Assembly: GCF_003813985.1 (NCBI RefSeq)
Contig: NZ_CP033897.1
Location: 372,001 to 436,000 of the forward strand
Direction: 5' to 3'
From: Corynebacterium gerontici
GTDB taxonomy: Bacteria > Actinomycetota > Actinomycetes > Mycobacteriales > Mycobacteriaceae
DNA: 64,000 bases
In this document: positions 25,894-34,858 of the stretch, piece after piece
Numbering within the stretch: the first letter of the stretch is position 1
How the letters are laid out: the number at the start of each line of letters is the position of its first letter
Notes under the pieces: model-generated
The model's input: the letters and a program-made list of their open reading frames with translations, nothing else
Databases searched by the model: none
What the model was told of the DNA's origin: nothing
Translations under genes and position numbers: made by a program

Positions 25894-27431
25894 ATCTCCG
25901 TGGGCCAGGTGTGCACCGGATCGCCGCTTTGCTGATTGGCGATATAGGCCTTGAGCATCCGAGCGATGGCCTCGCGGCGACGCGGCGAATCGGGAGCATC
26001 CAGCAGATCGATTGCTGAATGCTCGCCCTTCGACTCAGCCAGAATGGCGGCGGTGGCGTTTTCTAGGGTCACGAGCTGCCATGTGGCACCGTTTTGCTGG
26101 GTGCGGGCACGGCCTTCGATGATGCTCAGGTTTTCGTCGATAAGCTCACGATCCACCTCAAGCTGCTTTAAGCCCTGCTCGGCGTACTCCAGCAGGTGAT
26201 CGGTGACGAGCTTAGATACGGGAATGCGGCCAAGGGTAGGCCACTCAAGGTGGGCGTAGAGGCCATCGCGGGCGCCGGCGAAGAAGTTGCTGGTGGCGTC
26301 CTGGTAGGAAAGGCGCGACCACACGGGACGAGTTTGGCCAACCAAGAAATTGACCAAGCCGTAGTAGAAGGCGGCGTCGGCGACGATATCTGCCACACTC
26401 GGGCCTGCCGGAAGCAGGCGGTTTTCCACGCGGATGTGCGAAAGCTCAGTGTTTGGATCATAGATCGGACGATTCCAACGCCAGATCGTGCCGTTTTGCA
26501 GGTTCAAGTAGTGCAGGCCGGGCTTGCCGTCGGTGATGATCGGGGTGCCTGCCTCCACGCGGTCCTCGGGCAGGAGCGGGGAGAAGTAGCGAACGTTTTC
26601 CTCGAAGAGGTCGAAGGCACTGGTAATCCAGCGCTCGCCAAACCACACGCGCGGGCGTACACCCTGGGTGATCAACTCGGGCGTGCGGGTATCGATGGAC
26701 TGCTCGAATACGGGAATGCGCGACTCGTGCCACAGCTTATGGCCTGCGAAGAGCGGAGAGTTGGCACTCAACGCTGCCTGCACACCGGCGATGGCCTGCG
26801 AGGCATTCCACGCCGCGGCGAAGCGATCGGGGGCTACCTGCAGATGAAGCTGGATGGAGGTGCAGGTGGATTCGGGCGCAACATCTTCAAAATCCTCGTG
26901 ATAGCGCTCCTGGCGCTCCACATCGATGCGCACCAGCTCGCCGCGCGATTCCAAAACGGAATTAGAAAGCGCCTTATAGCGATTCTCGGGCGTCATCCAA
27001 TCCGGGTTGTGCAAAAAATCGGTGGTGACACTGGGCAGGGTGCCGATCATGGCCACCTCCGCGCCGGCCTTGTGTGCGGCATCGCGGATGGTGGTGAGGC
27101 GTTTGGTCAGCCCATCACGCAGTTCGCGCAGGCCATCGCCAGAAATAGAAAGCGGCGGGTGATTGAGCTCTACGTTGTAGGCGCCGATCTCGGACTGGTA
27201 TTCATCGGCGTGCTCCTTGGGCAGCGCGTCAAGCACATCGGCATTGCAGAGCTTTGGCTGCATATCCTCATCCACGAGGTTGAGCTCCAGCTCCAGGCCG
27301 ATGGTGCCCTTATCAATGAATTCTGCTTCTTGCAGATGCCTATCAAACACCTCCAGGTCATCCATGAGGCGTTGGCGGTAGCGCGTGCGTTGGCGGGGCG
27401 TATAAGACTCGGTGCTCACTGCATCTCCCAT
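25890..27431 (-). CDS. Glutamate-cysteine ligase-like carboxylate-amine ligase
   Basis: About 513 residues of the GCS2/YbdK-like glutamate-cysteine ligase superfamily: KGTIGLELELNLVDE at the N-terminus is the ATP/metal-binding start, followed by YNVELNHPPL, TSIQLHLQVAP, and IRVENRLLPAGPSV, all typical. Actinobacteria make mycothiol, not glutathione, so it probably joins glutamate or another acid to an amine in an unknown pathway. The start is ATG 27431 (MGDAVSTES) or GTG 27419 (MSTESYT), the latter with GGGAG upstream; a TATACT -10 element lies about 6 bp before the ATG. A repeat cluster lies 107-172 bp upstream. Confidence 0.8.
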   Translation of the reverse strand: MGDAVSTESYTPRQRTRYRQRLMDDLEVFDRHLQEAEFIDKGTIGLELELNLVDEDMQPKLCNADVLDALPKEHADEYQSEIGAYNVELNHPPLSISGDGLRELRDGLTKRLTTIRDAAHKAGAEVAMIGTLPSVTTDFLHNPDWMTPENRYKALSNSVLESRGELVRIDVERQERYHEDFEDVAPESTCTSIQLHLQVAPDRFAAAWNASQAIAGVQAALSANSPLFAGHKLWHESRIPVFEQSIDTRTPELITQGVRPRVWFGERWITSAFDLFEENVRYFSPLLPEDRVEAGTPIITDGKPGLHYLNLQNGTIWRWNRPIYDPNTELSHIRVENRLLPAGPSVADIVADAAFYYGLVNFLVGQTRPVWSRLSYQDATSNFFAGARDGLYAHLEWPTLGRIPVSKLVTDHLLEYAEQGLKQLEVDRELIDENLSIIEGRARTQQNGATWQLVTLENATAAILAESKGEHSAIDLLDAPDSPRRREAIARMLKAYIANQQSGDPVHTWPTEI

Positions 27432-27473
27432 GGAACCTGAGTATATGCGCGGTTTGGCATGGATGTTTGCTTC

Positions 27474-27485
27474 GCTTTTCGACGT
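27474..27485 (-). repeat. Copy of dispersed CGTCGAAAAGC element (reverse)
   Basis: GCTTTTCGACGT, 42 bp upstream of the ligase-like gene. Reads ACGTCGAAAAGC on the minus strand, in the direction of that gene. Confidence 0.65.
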
Positions 27486-27537
27486 TCCCGCGTGGTGGAT
27501 CTTTTGTGGGGTTGCGGGGAGGTGGTGGGGTTGGGGG

Positions 27538-27603
27538 CGTGGAAGTTTCCACGAATAATCGTGGAAGTTTCCATTGCTCAGCGTGGAAGTTTCCATGGCT
27601 CGG
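27538..27603. repeat. Triple 22-bp repeat with TGGAA-N2-TTCCA dyads
   Basis: Three 22-bp units begin at 27538, 27560 and 27582, each opening with CGTGGAAGTTTCCA. The inner TGGAAGTTTCCA is an inverted repeat with a 2-bp centre. The spacing is exactly two helical turns, so bound dimers would lie on one face of the DNA. The remaining 8 bp of each unit vary. This looks like an operator array, probably for the ligase-like gene (start 27431), but the binding protein is unknown. A further dyad GGAAG-TATT-CTTCC lies at 27638-27651. Confidence 0.75.
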
Positions 27604-28129
27604 CTGTTTTTGGCGCCAGGGGGGGGCGAAAATTGGAGGAAGTATTCTTCCCTTTAAGGCGATTTGTGCGTCCGTTGGAAGCTGAAATTGGTTGAATCGG
27701 AAGAAAGGTTCCACCAGGTTGGCCGAGAGCCGGGAAGAGCGTATTGAACTCTCGGTCGGCGTGGGATGGGCGCCTCGCCCGCTGGCGTTGCATCTGCGGA
27801 TGAACTCGGCATTTCGATTCGGAACGCGAGGAAATGATTCATGCTGACTAGATAGCAGCGTGCCGATTTGATCGGCGCATCCGGCCTTGCCCTCCGTAAC
27901 ATTGAAAAAGGACAGCACTAGCCTCGGCATTGGCGTGGTGCTCGTGGCGGTAGGGTTGTCCGAGTCCTACATGTCTACGATTGGTGGGCGATACTGCAGG
28001 TTATTTTTCCATACGCTGTGCGTCACAGACTGACGATCTGGCCGGATGTCCCAGCTATTGCATCGCGTTCTGTCATTGGCTAACCTATAAAGCACTTGGG
28101 CTGATCGAGAGATCCTGGTCCACCCCCGA
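27604..28129. other. Non-coding stretch with a possible RNA hairpin
   Basis: No convincing gene on either strand; the open frames here have no family features. At 27718-27729 and 27749-27760 twelve bases can pair completely if G:U pairs are allowed (GGCCGAGAG with CTCTCGGTC and the three bases beyond), closing a 19-base loop. It may be an RNA hairpin, a relic, or chance. Confidence 0.3.
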
Positions 28130-28181
28130 GGTGGGGATATCCCCACCAAAAGGAGGCGAGGCTTAAGCCTCGCCTCCTTTT
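28130..28181. terminator. Two adjoining perfect palindromes, the second a bidirectional terminator
   Basis: 28130-28147 is a perfect 18-bp palindrome (GGTGGGGAT and its complement). It abuts 28148-28181, a perfect 34-bp palindrome with 17-base arms starting AAAAGGAGGCGAGG, so transcripts in either direction end the hairpin in a T run. It lies 17 bp before the DUF3800 gene. No annotated gene reads into it from the left, so the transcript it ends is unknown. Confidence 0.7.
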
Positions 28182-28198
28182 CAATTGGGGCTTAAACG

Positions 28199-28912
28199 AT
28201 GCATGGCGGGGTGAAATTGCGGGAACTGAGTGTGTTTGTCGATGAATCCGGTGATTTCGGCCCCTTCGCCCCTCACTCGCCGTACTACATCTTAGGCCTA
28301 GTTCTGCACGACCAGGGTGAGAGTATCGAGTCTGAATTGCAGCAAATTCACTATGTCTTGGAGCAGCATGGCTGGTCAGGGTGCCATAGCATCCACACCG
28401 CTCCGCTCATTCGCAGAGAGTCAGACTATCGCTTTGTAGACAAGAAAGAGAGGTGGGCTCTCTTCTCGGCGCTTGCTACTTTTACGAGAAATAGCGAGAT
28501 TTTGTGGAATTCCTTCCTGGTAGAGAAAAGTCGAAACGGCAGCGCTGACCAGATATACCGTGAATTGAATAACCGGGTTGAAGACTGGCTTGGTGAAATT
28601 GGGGAATATCTTCGTCAATTCGGCAGGATCATTGTTTACTATGATGGTGGCCAGGCGGAAATCAGCGCCCTCCTGCAAGCGATTTTTGAAAAGATGCCTA
28701 TCGAGACTCAATTCCGAAAGGTGAAACCTGCTGACTATTCTCTGTTTCAATCGGCGGACCTATTGTGCACGCTGACGCTTTTGGCTGAGAAAGTTAGCCG
28801 AAACCACTTGTCCAAATCAGAAGAAGACTTCTTTCGGACCCCAAAATTTCCAGCGCACAGAAATTTGAGAAAGAACTTCCTGAAACTATTAAAACAAAAG
28901 CAGAGATGGTGA
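28199..28912 (+). CDS. DUF3800 domain protein
   Basis: A 237-residue protein with the DUF3800 hallmarks: VFVDESGDFG at residues 12-21, a central IIVYYDGG strand and the late DYSLFQSADLLCT segment, all positions of conserved acidic residues suggesting a metal-dependent nuclease-like fold. The function is unknown; relatives are frequent in mobile or defence-linked regions. Base composition is clearly more AT-rich than its neighbours and the flanks contain palindromes, which suggests transfer. Start ATG 28199; GTG 28211 (MKLRELSVF) is an alternative. No partner gene is adjacent. Confidence 0.75.
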   Translation: MHGGVKLRELSVFVDESGDFGPFAPHSPYYILGLVLHDQGESIESELQQIHYVLEQHGWSGCHSIHTAPLIRRESDYRFVDKKERWALFSALATFTRNSEILWNSFLVEKSRNGSADQIYRELNNRVEDWLGEIGEYLRQFGRIIVYYDGGQAEISALLQAIFEKMPIETQFRKVKPADYSLFQSADLLCTLTLLAEKVSRNHLSKSEEDFFRTPKFPAHRNLRKNFLKLLKQKQRW

Positions 28913-29141
28913 ACGAGTCCGTCAGTGTGAAGATTTATGGCAGGTCTCTTGGTAGTACAAATTTGTTTGAGAGAGGGCTGGATAAAAACCGTTCGTGCCA
29001 CTGAAATCTTTACAGCTTGAAAATTGGGTCTTATCGTAAATCGCTCGTGACTTGGGGCACCTACACCTACTTCAGCCCAACCCCCACCCACCGGGTGCAA
29101 CCACCAAACCCCATCGGCGCCTTCGTGCGATACTAAAAGGC

Positions 29142-30569
29142 GTGGCTAAAAAGAAAATCGCGAACGTCCTGTCCAACCGCTACGCATCCGAGGCGCTGGC
29201 AAGCCTGTGGAGCCCTGAGTCCAAGGTGGTGCTTGAACGCCAGCTCTGGATCGCTGTGATGAAGGCGCAGCGCGAACTGGGCGTGGACGTCCCCGCCGAA
29301 GCCATCCGCACATACGAAGATGTGCTGGATCAGGTGGATCTGGCCAGCATCGCGGAGCGTGAGAAGGTCACCCGCCACGACGTGAAGGCGCGCATCGAGG
29401 AGTTCAACGCCTTGGCTGGCTATGAGCACGTGCACAAGGGCATGACCTCCCGCGATCTCACCGAGAACGTTGAGCAGCTCCAAGTCTTCCGTTCCCTGGA
29501 GCTCATCCACGGCAAGGCTGTGGCCGTCGTGTCCCGCCTGGCTGAGCACGCCGCGAGTTACAAAACCTTGGTGATGGCTGGCCGTTCCCACAACGTTGCC
29601 GCACAAGCCACCACTTTGGGCAAGCGCTTCGCCTCCGCCGCAGAAGAGATGCTCGTCGCCATCGAGCGGGTAGAAAACCTGCTCAGCCGCTACCCGCTGC
29701 GCGGCATCAAGGGTCCGATGGGTACCGCTCAGGACATGCTCGACCTTCTTGGTGGCGACGAGGCCAAGCTCGCCTCCCTGGAAACGCAGATCGCTGATTA
29801 TCTGGGCTTCGCCAATGTCTTCGATTCCGTGGGCCAGGTCTACCCGCGTTCCCTGGACTTCGACGCCGTATCCGCCCTGGTGCAGTTGGGCGCTGGCCCA
29901 TCCAGCCTCGCAACCACCATCCGCCTGATGGCTGGTAATGAAACGGTCACGGAGGGCTTCAAGGAAGGCCAAGTGGGCTCCTCGGCCATGCCGCACAAGA
30001 TGAATGCCCGCTCCTGCGAGCGCGTGGGCGGCATGCAGGTGATCTTGCGCGGTTACCTCACCATGCTGGCTGATCTTTCTGGCCAGCAGTGGAATGAGGG
30101 CGACGTGTTCTGCTCCGTGGTGCGCCGCGTAGCTCTGCCGGACGCTTTCTTCACTATCGACGGCATGTTTGAAACCTTCCTCACCGTCTTGGATGAGTTC
30201 GGCGCTTTCCCGGCGATGATCGATCGCGAATTGGAGCGCTACCTGCCCTTCCTCGCCACCACCCGCATCCTCATGGCCGCGGTGCGCGCCGGCGTGGGCC
30301 GCGAGACCGCCCACGAAGTGATCAAGGAAAATGCCGTGGCAGTGGCGCTGAATATGCGCGAAAACGGTGGGGAACAGGAGCTCGTCGAAAAGCTTGCAGC
30401 GGATGAGCGTCTGCCCATGAACCAGCAGGAGATTGAGGCGGCGCTGGCGGACCGTCATGCGTTTATTGGCTCCGCGGAGTCGCAGGTGGAGCGTGTGCTG
30501 GCTCGTGTGCGTGACCTGATCAATCGTTACCCAGAGGCCGCCCAATACACCCCCGGTGAGATTCTCTAG
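29142..30569 (+). CDS. purB: Adenylosuccinate lyase
   Basis: A 475-residue fumarase/aspartase-superfamily lyase acting twice in purine synthesis (SAICAR to AICAR, adenylosuccinate to AMP). Signatures: MTSRDLTENVEQ, AGRSHNVAAQATTLGKR with the general-acid histidine, and the flexible loop GSSAMPHKMNAR with the catalytic serine. I place the start at GTG 29142 (MAKKKIANVLSNRY); a GATACT -10 (29129-29134) ends 7 bp upstream, so the mRNA is probably leaderless. The longer upstream frame is proline-rich and not family-like. purC follows after 47 bp. Confidence 0.95.
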   Translation: MAKKKIANVLSNRYASEALASLWSPESKVVLERQLWIAVMKAQRELGVDVPAEAIRTYEDVLDQVDLASIAEREKVTRHDVKARIEEFNALAGYEHVHKGMTSRDLTENVEQLQVFRSLELIHGKAVAVVSRLAEHAASYKTLVMAGRSHNVAAQATTLGKRFASAAEEMLVAIERVENLLSRYPLRGIKGPMGTAQDMLDLLGGDEAKLASLETQIADYLGFANVFDSVGQVYPRSLDFDAVSALVQLGAGPSSLATTIRLMAGNETVTEGFKEGQVGSSAMPHKMNARSCERVGGMQVILRGYLTMLADLSGQQWNEGDVFCSVVRRVALPDAFFTIDGMFETFLTVLDEFGAFPAMIDRELERYLPFLATTRILMAAVRAGVGRETAHEVIKENAVAVALNMRENGGEQELVEKLAADERLPMNQQEIEAALADRHAFIGSAESQVERVLARVRDLINRYPEAAQYTPGEIL

Positions 30570-30616
30570 AGCATCTGAGTTTCGGGCGCGGGGCGTGAAG
30601 TCTACACTGTGGATTT

Positions 30617-31510
30617 ATGCGCCCTGAGCTTTCAACTTATGCACACTTGTCTGCGGGCAAAGTCCGTGAGATGTACGAAATCGACGAGGACCGCCTGCTC
30701 ATGGTGGTTTCCGATCGGATTTCCGCATACGACCACATCCTGGATCCCGAAATTCCCGACAAGGGGCGCGTGCTCACCGCGATGAGCATGTACTTTTTCG
30801 AGAATCTTGACTTCCCCAATCACCTGGCTGGGTCTATCGACGATCCCGCGATCCCCGAATCGGTACTGGGTCGCGCGATGGTGTGCAAGAAGCTCAAGAT
30901 GCTGCCGTTTGAATGCGTGGCGCGCGGCTACCTCACCGGCTCTGGCCTGAAGGAATACGAGGCCACGGGCTCCGTGTGTGGCGTGAAGCTGCCCGAAGGC
31001 CTGGAAGAGGCAAGCAAACTGCCCGAGCCGATCTTCACTCCCGCCACCAAGGCTGACCTGGGCGACCACGACGAAAACGTGAGCTTTGAGTACGTGGCGG
31101 AGAAACTGGGGGAGGCCCGTGCCAACGAGCTTCGCGACGCCACCCTCGCCATCTACAGCAAAGCCGCCAAACTGGCCGAAGAGCGCGGCATCATTCTCGC
31201 CGACACCAAACTGGAATTCGGCATCGATGAAAACGGCACCTTGGTGCTTGCCGACGAAGTCCTCACCCCCGACAGCTCCCGCTACTGGCCGGCGGATGGA
31301 TATGAGCCCGGCCAGGTGCAGCCGAGCTTTGACAAGCAGTATGTGCGCAATTGGCTTACCAGCCCCAAGTCAGGTTGGGACATGAAGTCCACCGCGAACC
31401 CGCCACACCTGCCTGGTTCAGTGGTGGAGGCAACGCGTGAGCGCTATATCGAGGCCTTTGAGCGAATCACCGGCAAGAAGTTCCACGATTGGATCGGCTG
31501 CTGCGTCTAA
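30617..31510 (+). CDS. purC: SAICAR synthase
   Basis: A 297-residue phosphoribosylaminoimidazole-succinocarboxamide synthase, adding aspartate to CAIR with ATP. Family landmarks: [46 protein letters not shown], and [11 protein letters not shown] followed by [14 protein letters not shown]. The length agrees with other actinobacterial members. TACACT (30603-30608) ends 8 bp before ATG 30617 and no Shine-Dalgarno is present, so it too looks leaderless with its own promoter despite following purB. Confidence 0.96.
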   Translation: MRPELSTYAHLSAGKVREMYEIDEDRLLMVVSDRISAYDHILDPEIPDKGRVLTAMSMYFFENLDFPNHLAGSIDDPAIPESVLGRAMVCKKLKMLPFECVARGYLTGSGLKEYEATGSVCGVKLPEGLEEASKLPEPIFTPATKADLGDHDENVSFEYVAEKLGEARANELRDATLAIYSKAAKLAEERGIILADTKLEFGIDENGTLVLADEVLTPDSSRYWPADGYEPGQVQPSFDKQYVRNWLTSPKSGWDMKSTANPPHLPGSVVEATRERYIEAFERITGKKFHDWIGCCV

Positions 31511-31760
31511 GTGGTGTGTAGGTGGTGTGCCCGACGTAAGCAGGCGCTCACGCTAAGAGCAATGTTGCCCCATCTCTTTTGAGGTTGAGCTTTGTTGTGG
31601 AAATAGCGCAGCACCCCCGTTTGAGGGTAGATTGGGGTGATCAGTGCTTTAGGGGGCTTGTTAGATGACTGCCGTGCTCGCCATTGAAAGAGCGCAACCG
31701 ATGTCACCTCACGCTCTCGGTTATCTTCTCCGGAGCAACCCCCTGTATTCGTCAAAAAGT
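31511..31760. other. Non-coding gap after purC
   Basis: No gene, repeat or strong terminator is visible. The one open frame on the minus strand lacks codon bias and family features. The stretch leads into the iron-regulated promoter. Confidence 0.5.
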
Positions 31761-31779
31761 TAAGCCTTGCCTAATCTTT
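31761..31779. promoter_or_regulatory. DtxR-like box before the iron ABC importer
   Basis: TAAGCCTTGCCTAATCTTT matches 14 of 19 positions of the DtxR consensus TWAGGTTAGSCTAACCTWA. It lies 49 bp before the start of an iron-type binding-protein gene. DtxR represses iron-uptake genes when iron is plentiful; use here is inference from match and position. Confidence 0.5.
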
Positions 31780-31828
31780 CCCTGTTCCGGTTTTTCACGC
31801 CATAAACAAGGGAAAAGGGAGGCAATCC

Positions 31829-33007
31829 ATGCTGAAACCCATTAAGCGCTTGGGCGCCATCGTTGCCGCGAGCGGCCTGATCCTCGCGGGCTGCTCGGAT
31901 GCGCAGCAGGGGGCGTCGACAAGCGAAGAAGCAGCGAGCAAAGGCAACTTCACCATCACTGACGTCGCCGGCCGCGAAGTCAGCCTGGACAAAGCTCCCG
32001 AGCGCGTGGTGCTTGGCGAGGGGCGCGGCGTGTTTGCCACCGGCATCCTGAACAAAGAGGAGCCACTGGAGCATGTGGTGGCCCTGGGTAGCGACCTCAA
32101 GAGTGCAACCCCTGATTACTACAAGCACTTTGAGCAGCAATTCCCCAAGGTCAATGATCTGCCCGAGATCGGTTCGGTGAAAAAGGGCGACGTCACGGTA
32201 GAAAACCTCGTGAGCCTCGACGCTGACCTCCTGCTGCTCACCATGGATCAATACGACGCCGCCAAAACCACCGGCCTGGATAAGCAGATGGATGACGCTG
32301 GCCTGAAGTACGCGATGATCGACTTCCGCCAGCATCCCATCGAGAACACCACGCGTTCCATGGCCATCTTTGGCAAGGTCTTCGGCCACGAGGACAAGGC
32401 TGAGGAGTTCAACGACCAGTGGCAGAAGGTGGTCGATGAGGTGAAGGAAAAGGCCGCCAAGGGCGAAGGCAAGCGCACCTTCCTCTGGCGCGCGGCGGGC
32501 ATTAGCGATTGCTGCGGCACCTGGAATGATGCCAACATTGGCGAGCTCATCAACTTCGCTGGGGGCAAGAACCTCGGCGATGAAGTCCTCGACGCCGAAT
32601 CGGGTGCGGTGACCCCCGAAAAGGTGCTCGAAATGCAGCCTGAGGCCATCATCGCCACCGGCGGCGACTGGGGCTCCAAGGTAGGCAAAGATGGTGCTGT
32701 TGGCTACATCGCACTCGGCTACGACATTGACCAAGCCAAGGCTCAGGCCTCCGTGGATAAGGCCGTTGAGCTGCAGCCCGGCTTTGATCAGCTCAAAGCC
32801 TTCGAAGATGGCACCTTCCACGCCATGTGGCACCAGTTCTACAACTCGCCTTTCAACTACGTAGCTCTGTTGCAGATTGCAAAGTGGGTCAACCCGGATC
32901 ACTTCAAGGACGTTGACGTGGACGCCGCTTGGAGCGAATCCCAGGAGCAGTACTCGCCGATTGGCGATGAGGGCACCTTCTTCAGCACCGCAAAGGCAAG
33001 CAAGTGA
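31829..33007 (+). CDS. Iron-complex ABC transporter, substrate-binding lipoprotein
   Basis: A 392-residue lipoprotein: signal peptide with lipobox LAGC, Cys22, then a short linker and a class III binding fold (TDVAGREVSLDKAPERVV near the start, ENLVSLDADLLLLT, and AMWHQFYNSPFNYVALLQ near the end). This is the FepB/FhuD-type family for ferric siderophores, haem or cobalamin. GGGAGG precedes ATG 31829. It heads an operon with permease and ATPase, each overlapping the next. The DtxR-like box upstream favours an iron source, but which one is not readable. Confidence 0.88.
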   Translation: MLKPIKRLGAIVAASGLILAGCSDAQQGASTSEEAASKGNFTITDVAGREVSLDKAPERVVLGEGRGVFATGILNKEEPLEHVVALGSDLKSATPDYYKHFEQQFPKVNDLPEIGSVKKGDVTVENLVSLDADLLLLTMDQYDAAKTTGLDKQMDDAGLKYAMIDFRQHPIENTTRSMAIFGKVFGHEDKAEEFNDQWQKVVDEVKEKAAKGEGKRTFLWRAAGISDCCGTWNDANIGELINFAGGKNLGDEVLDAESGAVTPEKVLEMQPEAIIATGGDWGSKVGKDGAVGYIALGYDIDQAKAQASVDKAVELQPGFDQLKAFEDGTFHAMWHQFYNSPFNYVALLQIAKWVNPDHFKDVDVDAAWSESQEQYSPIGDEGTFFSTAKASK

Positions 33008-34068
33008 CGGCTCTTGCCACCAAGCCTGACGCCCAGGCGCTCGTAGCCCAGCACCGGCATACCGTTCGTAAACGGCTCGCCATCGTGCTGGGCCTCACGG
33101 CTGTCACCCTTGTGGCATTTGTGGTTTCTACTGCCGTTGGCGCACTGGACATTTCGCTTTTCGACGTCCTCCGTGCCATCTTCAACCCCTCCTCCCTGGA
33201 CGAACAGACCAAAACTGTTCTGTGGAAACTTCGTCTGCCCATGGCGGTGATGGCGCTACTGGTTGGGGCTGGACTGTCGCTGGCTGGCGCGCAGATGCAG
33301 ACCATTCTGAGCAACCCTTTGGCCGAACCTTTCACGCTTGGGATCTCGGCGTCGGCGGCGTTTGGCGGGGCAGCGTCCATCGTTTTGCAAATCCAGGTCA
33401 TCAGCCAGCCGCAGCTCAATATCGCACTCATGGCTTGGTGTTCCGCGGCGATCGCCACGGTGGTGATTGTGGTGGCCTCCATCTTCCGCGGTGCGAGTGC
33501 TGAGACTATGGTGCTACTGGGCATCGGCCTGGTGTTCTTCTTCCAGGCGTTGCTTGCGTTGATGCAGTACCACTCCTCGGCCGACGCGCTGCAGCAGATC
33601 GTGTTCTGGTCCATGGGTTCGCTTACCCGCGCCAATTGGATGGCGAACGCGATTCTCTTCGGCGTGCTAGTTGTGACTGTGCCGATTTTCTGGGCACTGA
33701 GCTGGAAACTTACCGCTTTAAGGCTTGGCGACGCCCGCGCCGCCGCCATGGGTATCGACGTAGCCAGGCTACGCATCGTGGTTTTGGTGCTGGTGTCGTT
33801 GATTGCTGCCACCACGGTGGCCTTTGCCGGCATCATAGGATTCATTGGCCTGGTTGGCCCGCACATTGCCCGCATGCTCGTTGGTGAAGATCAGCGCACA
33901 TTCTTGCCCGCATCGATGGCTGCAGGAGCTGCGGTGATGTGCGCTGCACACGCGCTCAGTCTGCTCGTGCGCCCGGGGCTGGCCATCCCCATCGGCATTG
34001 TCACCGCAGTGCTCGGCGTTCCCTTCTTCATTGCCATCGTCCTTACAAGGAGGCGTTCTCTATGGTGA
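33004..34068 (+). CDS. Iron-complex ABC transporter, FecCD-type permease
   Basis: A 354-residue permease with about ten helices of the BtuC/FecCD family: WKLRLPMAVMALLVGAGLSLAGAQMQT region at the start, GISASAAFGG, and the ATPase-coupling loop GFIGLVGPHIAR before the last helices. One permease gene suggests a homodimer, as in HmuU or BtuC systems. The GTG start overlaps the preceding stop (GTGA), giving tight coupling. An exact GCTTTTCGACGT word of the dispersed repeat lies inside the gene at 33156-33167. Confidence 0.92.
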   Translation: MTALATKPDAQALVAQHRHTVRKRLAIVLGLTAVTLVAFVVSTAVGALDISLFDVLRAIFNPSSLDEQTKTVLWKLRLPMAVMALLVGAGLSLAGAQMQTILSNPLAEPFTLGISASAAFGGAASIVLQIQVISQPQLNIALMAWCSAAIATVVIVVASIFRGASAETMVLLGIGLVFFFQALLALMQYHSSADALQQIVFWSMGSLTRANWMANAILFGVLVVTVPIFWALSWKLTALRLGDARAAAMGIDVARLRIVVLVLVSLIAATTVAFAGIIGFIGLVGPHIARMLVGEDQRTFLPASMAAGAAVMCAAHALSLLVRPGLAIPIGIVTAVLGVPFFIAIVLTRRRSLW

Positions 34069-34838
34069 GCTTGGAACTTCGCAATGTATCGGTAGGCTAC
34101 GGCTCGCGCGTGGTGCTTGAAGGCGTGAGCTGCGCGCCACTTGAAGGCGGGAAGCTGGTCGGGCTGCTGGGCCCCAACGCCTGCGGCAAGTCCACGCTGA
34201 TCAAGACCATCGCCGGGGTGCACAAAAGCTTGGGCGGCGAGGTGCTGCTTCGGGGAACACGGGAGCGGCCAGGATATGTGCCCCAAGGCCTTCCGGAATC
34301 GGTGGCGCTCAGCGCCTTTGAGTCCGTGCTGATCTCCGCGCGGCGGGTCTGCGAGGACCCGATGCAAGCCACAGGCGAAGTGCTTGCCGCCCTGGGATTC
34401 GGCGAGATCGCCGGGCGCTACCTCTCGGAGCTGTCTGGTGGGCAGCGTCAAATGGTGGCCGTGGCCCAAATGCTGGTGAGCAACCCCGAGGTCATGCTCT
34501 TAGACGAGCCCACCTCCGCCCTTGACCTGCACCGACAACTCTTCGTGCTTCAAACAGTGCGCGAGCGGGCGCGCGCCACTGGGGCATTGGGCGTGGTGGC
34601 GATCCACGACATCAATCTGGCCGCCAGGCTTTGCGACGAGCTTATCGTCCTACACGCAGGCAAGTTGCTGGCTCAGGGCACGCCCGAAGATGTGCTCACC
34701 CCGGAGCTGTTGCAGCAGGTGTACCAGGTGCACACCGACATTTTCAGCCACCGCGATCTACCCGTCGTGATTCCGACTGCCGTGGCGGGGGAGGCTGAAG
34801 ACTCTGCGCCTGAGCAGGCGCGCCTTCGGGTGGGCTAA
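34062..34838 (+). CDS. Iron-complex ABC transporter, ATPase
   Basis: A 258-residue ATPase of the FepC/HmuV type. Walker A GPNACGKST (37-45), Q-loop around YVPQG, signature LSGGQRQ (124-130), Walker B VMLLDEP (144-150) and switch His182 (AIHDIN) are complete. ATG 34062 is fixed by AAGGAGG and overlaps the permease end by 7 bp. It powers import of the complex captured by the upstream lipoprotein. Confidence 0.94.
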   Translation: MVSLELRNVSVGYGSRVVLEGVSCAPLEGGKLVGLLGPNACGKSTLIKTIAGVHKSLGGEVLLRGTRERPGYVPQGLPESVALSAFESVLISARRVCEDPMQATGEVLAALGFGEIAGRYLSELSGGQRQMVAVAQMLVSNPEVMLLDEPTSALDLHRQLFVLQTVRERARATGALGVVAIHDINLAARLCDELIVLHAGKLLAQGTPEDVLTPELLQQVYQVHTDIFSHRDLPVVIPTAVAGEAEDSAPEQARLRVG

Positions 34839-34858
34839 CACCTAATGAGCGCGTTCTA

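Noticed and set aside
26196-27440. 414-codon plus-strand frame
   Set aside because: Antisense to the glutamate-cysteine-ligase-like gene, which has clear family motifs.
27538-27603. CRISPR array
   Set aside because: The repeats are 14 bp with 8-bp intervals and only three copies; there are no cas genes anywhere in the window.
27358-27930. 190-codon minus-strand frame in the repeat-rich gap
   Set aside because: It crosses the 22-bp repeats and overlaps the ligase start; no codon bias or family.
27981-28166. 61-codon plus-strand ORF ending inside the 34-bp palindrome
   Set aside because: No ribosome site and a composition like random sequence; the end inside a terminator is suggestive but not enough.
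29133-30545. 470-codon minus-strand frame
   Set aside because: Antisense to purB; composition is that of a shadow frame.
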